NCBI GenBank assembly: GCA_004431415.1
Contig: QPMI01000117.1
Span: forward strand, 124,001-188,000
Source: Cyanophora paradoxa
Taxonomy: Eukaryota; Glaucocystophyceae; Cyanophorales; Cyanophoraceae
Reading direction: 5' to 3'
Length of the DNA: 64,000 nucleotides
Shown here: positions 11,188 to 20,745 of the stretch, one piece after another
Layout: each line of letters starts with the position of its first letter
Numbering within the stretch: the stretch's first letter is position 1
Translations under genes and position numbers: made by a program
The notes under the pieces: model-generated
Told to the model about the DNA's origin: nothing
The model's database searches: none
Seen by the model: only the letters and a program-made list of their open reading frames with translations

Positions 11188-14100
11188 TCAGACAAGGAAC
11201 GGGGCGCCGCCGCCCTGCGCCTCGCTCCACTTGACGGCGTACTCGTCCCGCGCCTGGCGAACGAAGGGCAGGGTGCGCCTGAGCGACCCGGCGAGAAGGC
11301 GAACGAAGGGCAGGGAACACTCACCGCCGCCTTGATGCGCTCGATGCGCCCCACCCCGCGGTCCGGGTCGACCTGAGCGGGGGTACAGCATTCAACGCGA
11401 AGAAGAGGAATTGAAGCGGAGGCACGAGTCGGATTCGAACCTTCGTGAGGCCCGACCGGGAGACGGACGCCCGCGCGGGTTCGAGCACGGCCGAGTGCTG
11501 TTTCGAGAGGGCGGGTCCCGAGGCGCCCGCCGTCTGGGGCGGCCTGAAGAGGGGTCAGCGATTGCGAGAATCCGGGAGGGCCAACGGGGTACACGATCGC
11601 GAGCGCACAGCTGGGACCAGGCTTGCAAGGCTCCGGCTCCGAGCGGGTCCTGGAAGGGGGCGGGGGGAGGTGCCGCGGATGTTCCGTACGGCAGGGGGGG
11701 CCCCAGGGGCTGGATCTGGGGCGACTGGGCGGCCGACGACGAGGAGGAGCCGTACGGCACCGGCGGGCCCAGCGGCTGCAGCTGGGGGGCGTAGCCCAAG
11801 GAGTAGGGGTACTGGGTCGGGGAGGACAGCTGCAAGGGAGGCAGCGAGTGGCCCCAGGGGGAAGAAGCGTAAAGGCCCCCTATGCCGAAGGGGAAAGAAG
11901 GGGGACCGGGCTGGGGCTGAAGGGGGTACTGGAACGCGGTCGGTGCGCCGTACTGGAACGGCGAGAGGCCGACAGGGTACCCGCTTGAAGGCGGGTACTG
12001 GAGTCCGGCCTGGGCTGGGTACGATGTCGAAAAAGGGTACTGGAAGCCGCCCTGTGGGGGGTACGAGGTCGACTGCGCGTACTGGAGTCCAGCTTGCTGG
12101 GGGTGCGAGTACGAAACGGGAGTGGCGGGCCGGGCCGGATTGGGGAGGGGCAGGAGCTGGGGGAGGGGGGGGAGTGCCGAGAGGGGGGGTAGCGTCTGCG
12201 GCGCGGGCTGCGGGGCGAGCGAGGGGGAGGCGGGGAGCGAAGGCGGATTCGAGGAGCGGGAGGGGGCGGCCGGCGGCAGGGGCGGCGCGACAGAGGGGGG
12301 TACAGAGGACGCCGGGGGTACGGAAGGACGGAAAGAGCCGCCGGAGGCCAGGGGGGGTACGGGGCGGCCGCGGGGCCGGAGGCCGGATTCGGACCGGGGG
12401 AGGGGCTGGTCGGGGGGTACGGAGGCGGGGGCCTGCTGGGCGCCGGGCGGAGAACGCGACTCGGGGTTGCCGTCACGGCGCTGGGGAGGCGTACCCCCAC
12501 TCGACGGCGTGTCGCTCCTCGGGGGGAAGGACAGGGGCGACTGGCCGGGCGCGGGGGCGGCCGCGTACGGGAGGGGTACGCCGCTCGGCGGCGCGGCCGG
12601 GGAGGGGTACGCCTGCGGCTGCCGCGAGACCCCGCTGCCGGAGCTGGAGGGGGTACCGCTCCGCGGGGGCAGGAGCGGCGAAGTCCTACCCCCCGAAGGG
12701 GAAGATGTGGACAGGAGGGAGAGGGCGAGTCCCCGGGCGAGGGCCTGGCAGTTGGGCCCGTCAGATTCGGGAGGGGGGTACGCGAGAAAAAGGAAGGACG
12801 GGCGAGGCGGTCCGGCCCGCACCTCGTCGTCGTCGATGAGGGGCTGGAGGTGTTCGGGGTACGCTGTTTGGAGGGAGAGCCCGCGACGCGGCGAGACGGG
12901 CGCCGCATGCCGCTCGCCGGCGACGGGCAGCGCCGCGGCCGAGGCGGGCTGCGGGGCCCGCAGCCTCCTCAGGCTCCCGCCCGACTGCAGTTGTCCGTGT
13001 CCCCCCGCCTGCGAGGGGGTACGCGGTTCGAATCGGACCGGTGCCAGAGTCGCCGCTGAGCGCGGAAGGGGAAGGGGGGTACCGCCGCTTCGAAGTCGCT
13101 CAGCACTGGCGCGGCGGCGGAGGTGCCGGGGCGGGGCGAGGGCGCCAGAACCCGACGCGTCTGCAAAGGCGACGAAGAGAGCGAGTGAGCACGGCGCTGT
13201 CTTCCTTTGCTCAGAGTCAAGGAGATGCGAGAGAGCACCAGGAGGGCCGAGGCGCCCTCGCCGCCGCCCGAGGGCGAGCCGCCACCGCCGCCGGCCGCCT
13301 CGCCGGCCCCGCCCAAGGAAGGAGAAGAAGACGAAGAAGCGGACGGGGCGATGACGAGCGTGCCGACGCCGCGCCGCATGCTCCGCGAGAGCGGCGGAGC
13401 CGCCCTAAGCTCGCCGGAGCGGGGCTTGGAGGGCGGGGGCCCCTCGCCCTCGGAGGAGGTCGGGCGGTCGTGGACGGCGACGCTGAGCGTCCGCCGGGTG
13501 CTCCGAGAGGCGCCCCGCAGGTCCGACAGCGACGGCTGCGGGTGGTGCTCAGGTGAGGGGCGCGGAGGAACGATCGTCTCTTCGGAGGAGGAGGAGGAGG
13601 AGGAGGAGGAGGAACGTTCGCTCGCTCACCCGGTGGAGCCTCTCGTCGGCGTCGGAGAGGGCGGAGGCGGGGGCGGGGGCGGGGGCGGTGGCGGTAAGGG
13701 CGCCGAGGCCCCCGGGGGCGCGCAGGCGGACCGAGCCGCTGCGCAGCGACGCGCTCGTCGCGCTCCGGCGCAGCGCCGGGCCCTGCGCGGGCGGGCGGGC
13801 GCAGAGCCGAGGCTGTTTAGGCGCGCAACGGGCTCGGGGGCGGCTGGGGGTGGGCGGCACCGTCGGCGCGTCGCTCGAATCATCGTCGCTGTTGCTGCGG
13901 GTTGGAGGATCGACGGTCAACTCAGGGCTCACAAATCAAACAGAGGGGAAAGGAAACGTGTCTCGCCTGCTGGAGCCGCCCCACTCGCTCGCGGCCCCAC
14001 CGCTTTGCGCTCTGCGGTCACCCCACCCGCCGCCGTCGTCGGCGCGGGGCGCGGGCCCCCGCCAGGTCGCCGCCCCCTGCGCGCGCTCCAGGAATAAGGA

Positions 14101-17100
14101 AGGAATGCGGGGAGAGGAGCGAGATGGGGGCACCGCGCTGCGGGCGGCGGCGCTGCCGCGTGCGGTGAGGGCGCCGCCGCCCCCCGCGATGCTCCGTGCC
14201 GTCATCGATCCCCCCGCGGTCTCCCGCGCCGTCGTACCCCCCTTGTTCTTGAAGCTCCGCACGGACTGGAACGACTTGTTTCGCCCCTGCGCGCGCCCCG
14301 TTGCTTGCCCCGTTCTTGTTCTAACCGCCCCTGCGGGGGCGGCGGCGCACCAGCGCCGCCTCCTCGCCGCTCTTGGCGGCCGCCTCGGCCAGCTGCCCCG
14401 GCGCGAAGCTCAGGCCCGGCCGCTTCGAAGGCCCCCCCGCCGACGCTGCCGACCCCGCCGACGCCGCCGGCTCCAGGGCGCCGCCCTGCAGCAGGCCCCG
14501 GCCAAGTCGGTTCGCGCCCAAGAAAGACGCAAAGAGATCAAATCGCATCGCGTAGGGTCGAACGCACGCGTCGGTCCTTGTGCTCGAGGACGACTCGGAT
14601 GGCGCGGCGCCACCGCTGCTTCGCCGTGATCTGCCGCCCAGCCCGGCTCAGATCAGCTCATCTCAGATCTGATATGATACTATATGATCTGATCTGATCT
14701 GATCTGACCTTGGGGAGGGGCAGCCCGGCGGCGAGCATGCGGCGCTCCAGCTCCCGCCGCTCGTGGTCCTCCGAGCTCTACCCCCCCGCCCCCCGCCCCC
14801 CCGCCCCTTCTTAGCTGGGCCGGGCGCAGGGCGGCCGCGGGGCGGAGCGGGGGCGGTGCGGGGCGGGGCAGGCACAGTTAAGTAGACCCAGATCGTTATT
14901 GTTAGAGGTTATTAGAAGCTATTAGAAGCCATTAGAAGCTATTAGAAGCTATTAGAAGAAGTATCTTATGGGAGGCCTTCTCCAGTATCTTATGCGTCTA
15001 GAAGCCTGATCTCTTGAGGGTCGTATTTAGAGCCTAATCCTCTTAAGGCGGACGAGGGGCGGGGGCGGGGCGGACGAGGCGGAGGCCGCCCCAGTGGGCG
15101 AGTGCGTTCTTCAGGAGCTCCCGCGCCCGCTCCGGGAACACCGCCTGGGGGGAAGAAGGGCGGCCCGAAGCTCAGAGCTCAAGAGCGGCCCGAAAGGTCC
15201 TCCTAGGAGGAGGAATTCGAACGACGAATTCGCGTACCCGGGTGGCGACCTCGAAGAGCTCGCGCTCCTCCTCGTCCTGGCTCCGCGCGTACGCCTGCCC
15301 GAAAAAGTACGTGTGCATGTGAGTCCCCGAGAGGTTTGGCGGCTGGCTTGGGGGGCGAGCGGGGGGGGGGGGGGGGGGGGGTATAATTACCGGGTCGGTG
15401 TAGACCATGAGGAGGCGCCCCGCGCGCTGCACCTCCGGCCGGTCCTTGCACACCGCTGCCGGAACGGATCGGCTCGACGAAGGAAGCGTAGGCGTGGGAG
15501 GGAGGGAGAGGGGGGCGCGCGCACGAGAGGAGACGAGGTTCGCGAGGCAGATCGCCGCGCAGCGCTGCGGGGTCGGCTTAGCCCGGGCGGAACGGGGCGG
15601 GGCGAAAGCGCGGCGGGGCGGCCCGCAAGGGCGAGGGTGGGAGGGGGCTCAAGACAGGGGTAGGGAGGCGGGGCTGCTTCAGGCGGGGCGGGGCGGGGCG
15701 CGGCTGACAGACCGCCCGCTCTTCTCCCCTCCCCTACCCTCCTAGCCCGCGCCGCGCCGCCCGCCCCGCTCGAAGGCAGAATCTCATTCGAATCCCCCCC
15801 GGACCTTGGCGGCGGGGTCGTCCTCAATCGGGTCGTGCGCCGCGTCCGCCAGCGCCGTGAGGTGCTTCAGGAGCTCCTCGTGCGACGCCGCTGGAGGGGG
15901 GGTACGAGCCTCAGGGGAGGCGGTGGGGGGGGAGTAGGGGGGTAGAGGTCGCACTGAGGGGCGAGAAGCGCGAGAGAACTCGCAGCGCATCCCGCTTCAC
16001 CGCGCCGCTGCGGTGGGAGGGGGTACGGGGATCAGCGGCGCAGGGTGGTGAGGGTACGGAGAGGCGCGCCTGGACGCGAGGAGGGGGATGAGGGACTTCA
16101 TGTACCCCATCTCCAGGAGCCGCCTCCGCAGCTCCACTGCGGCGGGGGTAAGCGTAAGACAGGGGGGTCCGGTATCGGGGGGTACGGGGGCGCACCGGCG
16201 TTCTGAAGTCCGATGACGCACGCAAGACCTTGGAGCTGCGGGGGTACGTGTTCGGACCGGGTGGAGGGGGGAGTGCACGCTCGCGGGGCGCGCGGGGGGT
16301 ACACCTTCAGGTCAACGAGAGGGTGCTTGCATAGGTCCTTTACGACCGGCAGGCCCCCCGCCGCCTCGATCGCGCGGTGGTTCTCGGGAAACTGGGGTGC
16401 GCGTCGCCCGGCGGAAGTGGAGGAAGTGCCCGGGGGGTACGCCGCACCGAGCAGCAGGCGGCCAAGCAGACGGCGGGGCCGATGCTGTACGCGTTTTTGC
16501 GGTACGGATCCTTTAGATCCGTGAGGACGATCTGCAGGGGGGTACGCTTTTGAGAGTGGGGCTACGGTGCCGCTTTGAATGGCGCACGTCGAGGAGCCCG
16601 AGAGTCGCCGTCCATTTGACGTTTACCGCTTCTGCGAAGGGGGGTACGTGAGTTCGATGCATTCGGAAAAGGCGGGGGGTACGCCGCGCACTGCATGCCG
16701 CCGCGCCAGAGAGGATGCGGTATCCCGTCTTATCCTCCTCGACGTCGTCCGTGGCGCCCTGTACCCCCGATCGATCGCGGGTACCGGGTAGGGTGGAACG
16801 GAGTGCGCACGATCATCGTGCGGATCTCGAGGGGGGTAGCGATTTCCGCTAGCGACATGGCCCCCTCCGCTGCGGGACGGTTACGGCATTACGGCTACGA
16901 CGCGCGGATCAGAAGGAGGCTCCAGAGGCGCACGGCACTCGTCGACAACTGGCCGAGAAGGAGTGAGGGGGGAACAAACAGAAGGGGGTACAGGCGGCGC
17001 ACGGTTCGCGAGGGTGCTGAAGGCGCGCAGGCGCCCCGGGCCCGACTTCTGCTGCTTCTTGAGCACGCCCATCAGCATCGGCACGGCCCCCGCGTGGACC

Positions 17101-17798
17101 AGCGACGGCCGCGCGAACTCTGAGGGGCGCGGGATCGATGCCGCGGAGGGCGGGCGGGCGGGCGGACGGGCGAGAAGGGCGGGAAACGGGTTCAAAAACG
17201 GCGCGCACGGTTCCCGGAGAGCACGAAGATGCGCTGGAGTGCCTCACCCACCGTCGTCGGCTCTCCCCACGTCAGCTCCTTCACCTGCGCGGCCCCGGTC
17301 CCGGTCACGCGAGGCGGAGCCGCATCGCCGCTCCGCTCCGCTCCGCCTGGCGCACTGATTTGATGTCTTTCATGATGCCGGGCCGCTTCTCCGCCACCTG
17401 GGGCCGCGTGAGCGCGACGCTGGGACGAGCGAACGCTTGCTGAGAGAGGAGAGAGAGCGCGCGCCTTGTGGAACTCTCCCTCGATGCGCCCGAGGAGGCC
17501 GAGCCAGCCCGTGCCGACCTTCTTCCGCTGCAGGGCGTCCAACGCGTACGCCGGCGCGGTGGAGCCCCGGCCCGCCGCCGCCATTTCCAGTGCGCGGCGG
17601 AACAACGCGCGGCGGAGGCGCAGGCTGCGGGAACGCGCGGTGAGGCCGAGAGCGACACCCGGTGTCGTGACGTGGCCGGGACGCGGAGCAGGCGCGGGTC
17701 GCGCACCGGCCCCACGCCTGCTGGATGCGCTTCGCTGCCGCATCCTGCTTTGCTGCCTCCTCCTCCTCCAGCTGCCGCCGCGACTTCGCGGAAGACAT
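11188..17798 (-). CDS. Armadillo-repeat protein with IQ motif and long disordered tail, ~30 exons
   Basis: The start is the ATG at 17796-17798 (MSSAKSRRQLEEEEAAKQ) and the stop is the TGA at 11188-11190. An IQ calmodulin-binding motif lies at about residues 24-35 (AAKRIQQAWGRLRLRRALF). Helical ARM-like segments follow: QFARPSLVHAGAVPMLMGVL, NHRAIEAAGGLPVVKDL, ELRRRLLEMGYMKSLIPLL and SHEELLKHLTALADAAHDP. I could chain about 30 exons with consistent phases; one junction near 16850-16950 is unresolved. The second half is basic or Ser-rich, then a large exon at about 11600-12760 encodes a Pro/Ser/Tyr/Gln-rich stretch with repeated YPP, QYP and PLGPP units. The end is GRIERIKAA then ARDEYAVKWSEAQGGGAPFL. 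Introns 17398-17464 and 16008-16069 are GC-AG. ARM repeats usually bind proteins and IQ motifs bind calmodulin; the exact role here is unknown. Confidence 0.72.
15361..15381. repeat. Homopolymeric G run inside an intron
   Basis: This is an uninterrupted run of about 21 G. It is C on the sense strand of the armadillo gene, just downstream of a GTAATTATACC donor. Assembly length may be unreliable here. Confidence 0.8.
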
Positions 17799-18223
17799 AA
17801 CGCTTGGCGGCCGAGCTCCTCGAGCTCAAGGCCGCGCCAAGTGAGTTCCTCCTCGATGCTGACGCAAGCGGGCCTGGCAAGCGCGCTGTAGCCACTGTAG
17901 CCGCTCCAGACTAGAGGAAGGTCGATTCCCGCTAGCGGCTGCGAGAAGCGCCGGCCGCGGGCGCCGCCGCCGGCGTGTGCCCTTCTTTGGAACTAGCTGC
18001 GTTGGAGCTTCTGGAGGCAGACGGCCGCAGACCACGGCGGCCCCGCACGACGCCCCATTCACCTAGGACTTAGGAGCGTCTGTAGCCGTGTCCTAAACGC
18101 CAGCGACCACTTGGCCTCCAATTTGCATCGATCGCCCAAGCGGCCACAGGTTGCGAAGTCAAGGGGTACCGGTACATTCGCAGGCGCTACCCGCTTTACG
18201 CCGAGTTTACGGGCGCCATCCGC
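17799..18223. promoter_or_regulatory. Divergent intergenic region, armadillo gene / UXT
   Basis: A gap of 425 bases separates the two start codons, so both promoters should lie here. I found no recognisable motif and no supportable coding sequence. Confidence 0.5.
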
Positions 18224-18908
18224 ATGCCGCCGAAGCCCGCCGCGACCCTGGCAGCCGCAGTGCCGTCGCCCGACTCGCCGCCCGTCGACCTCGGCGACCT
18301 GGACGACCTGATAGACGACCGCCTCCGGGACGATCTGAAGCGCGTGCTCGACGAGCGCGACAAGGCGCAGGAGAAGCTCGCCAAGTTGTGAGCTCGTCGC
18401 CGCCGGCCCGCGCGCGGCCCCGCTGTGCGAGCTAAGCGCGGCCGCAGCGGCGACCTGCGCGAGACGCTGGAGACGATCCGCACGCACAAGCTGAAGAAAC
18501 TGAACCACACCGTCAGCCTCTCCTCCGAGTTCATCGTGCAGGCGGAGATGTGCGCCGACCGCCGCGGCCGCCGCGCCCCACGCTCACGAGCGCCGCGGCG
18601 GCGGGCTGCAGACCCGACACGCAGTACGTGTACGTGGACGCGGGCCTCGGATTCCACGTCCAGTTTACTGTGGAGGAGGCCCTCTCGTTCATCGAAGTCC
18701 GGAGGAAGGGCCTCGAGACGTGAGCGCGCCGCCGCGACCGGGCCCCCGCGAGCACGCTGACGCCGCACGCAGCGCGATCGAGGCGCTCTCGTCGAGGGCG
18801 GTGAGCCTCCGGACAGACATCGGCACGGTGCTGCAGCTCTTCCATGGGCTGGCGCAGGCCCGCTCGAGCTCGAGGCCGCAGCAGCAGAAGGTCACCGCCC
18901 CGCCGTAG
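18224..18908 (+). CDS. UXT: UXT-like prefoldin-family subunit, 169 aa predicted
   Basis: Four exons, 18224-18387, 18448-18549, 18612-18719 and 18773-18908, give an intact 169-aa frame with stop TAG at 18906-18908. The product has the alpha-prefoldin layout: an N-terminal helix (DDRLRDDLKRVLDERDKAQE), a beta region with KLNHTVSLSSEFIVQAEIPD and TQYVYVDAGLGFHVQFTVEE, then EALSFIEVRRKGLE and a C-terminal helix (LSSRAVSLRTDIGTVLQLF). The PDT-x-YVYVxxGxGFxVxFTxxEAxxFI core and the overall length match the UXT family. UXT is known as a subunit of the R2TP/prefoldin-like complex and as a transcriptional cofactor; that role is inherited from the family. The start ATG follows acceptor-like CAG words upstream, so an extra 5' exon cannot be excluded. 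Confidence 0.86.
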
Positions 18909-19271
18909 CAGCAGGCGCAGGCAGCTCCAGCCGAGCTTCTAGATCAGGTCCCCAGAGTTCTAGGTCAGGCAGGCCGGCGGTGTAGCTAGCTATAGTATGT
19001 GCTGTTAGTTCGGAGTCTAGATCTAGCCGTGGATTTACAGTTGGGCAGTGCTCCGAGGCGTAGCTATAGACTCTCTCTTCATGCGTCCCAGGCCCTCCCT
19101 CGCATTTGCTGGGTCTCGGGTGCTCGCTGCGCAGTCCGCGGCGAGCGCTGCCTTGGCTGGGGCCCTGAGGAGCGTCCGGGACCGCACAACCCCCGGGCCG
19201 CCCCGAAAGAGTGCCGCGGCGACGCAGTGCCGATGCAACAAAACAGCCGCCTAAGACGCGCCTCTGCCGGC
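18909..19271. other. Intergenic between convergent UXT and SOD genes
   Basis: This is a 363-base 3' region shared by the convergent genes. It contains several CTAG and AGCTATAG words. No gene is seen. Confidence 0.55.
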
Positions 19272-20645
19272 CTAGAAGAACGTGATGCCCTTCGTGCCTC
19301 CCTCGGAGGCCTCATAGTCCAGGTCACGCGTCTCCTGGGCCTGCGGGGAAGGATCTATCTGAGAGGGGTACGGGAAATGCCGGAGCGGGGTACGGCACCT
19401 CCTCGGCGATGGTTGGCGCCCGCATGTTCGCCTCGACCTGCCGCCAGTTGACGACCTTCCACCACGCGTCCACGTATTTCTGGGTACGAGATCAGCGGAG
19501 CGGGGGGGGGAGGGCCAGCGCGCGCGGCACCGTACCCTGCGGTCCATCCCGTGGTCGAGGTAGTAGCCTGGGCGGCGGGGGGGCGGGGAGGGAGGGATGG
19601 GGAGAAATGAGTCGGGAGGGGTACGGGGTGGCACAGGAGGAGGAGGGCGGGGGCGGGGATGGGCGCACTGTGCTCCCACATGTCGATGCAGAGGAGCGGC
19701 CGCACTCGCTTCTGGAGGAGCACCAGCGGCGAGTTGGCGTTCGAGAAGGAAACGATCCGCAGGTGCCCGTTGTCCTCGATGAGCCTGCGCGGCGCGCGCG
19801 GCGTCAGCGGCGGCCGCACGCGTTCGCAGCTGGGGCGGCGGGCGGGGCGGCGGGCGGGGCGGCGGCTGCCGGAGGCGGGAGGGACGCGCGCACCAGGTCC
19901 AGCCGCTGCCGAAGACGACGCACGCGTTCTGCGTGAACTGCGCGGGCGGGCGGGGCGCGTCAGCGCGGGGCGGGGCACGCGAACCGCGCTTCGCGGCGCG
20001 GACCTTCGCCTTGAAGTCATCGACGCTGCCAAAGTACTGTGTAATGCGCTTGCGAAGCTCCGGGCTCATTTCCGAACCCGAAGGCTTCATACACCTGAAG
20101 AAGAACTCGTGGCTCCAGACCTGCGCGGCGGAGCGGCACGGCGGATGAGCGGCGAGCCGGGCCGTGAGCGGGCAGTGTGCCGCCCCTGCGTACCGCTCCG
20201 GCGTGGTTGAAGACGGCGCCGTAGTCCGCGTTCCCCGCCGTTGCCATCACGATCTTCTCTGGCTCCTGAAACTTAATGGGGGCGAGGCTGGAGTCTGCGA
20301 CGTGCGTCGGCGGGCGGCGACGCCTTCGAATGCGATGCAGGCACCGCGCTCGAGCAGCTTGTGGAGCTTCTCGACGTGCTGCTTGTAGTGGCCCTCATAG
20401 TGCAGCTTCAGCGCCTTCGGCGAGATAGCTGGCAGCAGGCCCTGTTCTATGCTGTAAAGGAGAGGCTGTGGCCGATCGAAGATCGCCGCCGGATTCTTCA
20501 GGAGGCGGCGGGGGGCGACCCACGCGAGGACCTGCCGCGACACCGCGCGTGAGCGTTGGACGCGTTCGGAGCGACGTGAGGCACCCACCGCGTCGGCCCG
20601 CGCGCGCTGCGCGGCGTGACTAGCGATGGAGGCCCGCGCCAGCAT
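19272..20645 (-). CDS. SOD: Iron/manganese superoxide dismutase, Fe-type features, spliced
   Basis: The enzyme dismutates superoxide to peroxide and oxygen. Exons on the minus strand carry the family hallmarks in order: LHYEGHYKQHVEKLHKLLE (first metal His), AGNADYGAVFNHAG, AAQVWSHEFFFRCMKPSG (second metal His, with the Gln of the Fe-type AAQ motif), ELRKRITQYFGSVDDFKAKV, VVFGSGWTWLIEDNGHLRI, DMWEH (metal Asp and His), YYLDHGMDRRKYVDAWW and KVVNWRQVEAN. The stop TAG is at 19272-19274. The ATG at 20645 gives about 50 residues rich in Arg, Ala and Ser before the catalytic domain, consistent with an organelle transit peptide (inferred). The AAQ and FGSGWTW motifs favour iron over manganese, but metal specificity is not certain from sequence. 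One internal junction (near LERG) is unresolved. Confidence 0.88.
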
Positions 20646-20745
20646 TTTTGCGTAGCCCCTCCGGCCCTGAGCGAGCGTACCCCAACAAGCGCGCCAGGCT
20701 CGCCGCCAGCGCCGACTACGAGCCGACGCGCCGGCGCCGCAAGCG
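20646..20745. promoter_or_regulatory. 100-base divergent promoter region, SOD / BSD-domain gene
   Basis: Only 100 bases separate the chosen ATG codons of the two divergent genes, implying a compact shared promoter. The claim depends on both starts being correct. The BSD start (MWSGLWDS before a GTGAAG donor) is well supported by family resemblance, the SOD start less so. Confidence 0.45.

Noticed and set aside
11425-11485. GGATTCGAACC resembling a tRNA T-loop on the minus strand
   Set aside because: The flanking bases do not form a T stem or acceptor stem, and no anticodon arm fits.
11445-12839. 464-codon plus-strand frame (Arg/Gly/Ala-rich) and a 410-codon frame at 12122-13354
   Set aside because: Opposite the Pro/Ser/Tyr-rich exon of the ARM gene. 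Low-complexity GC-rich codons leave the other strand open, and no splice sites or domains support it.
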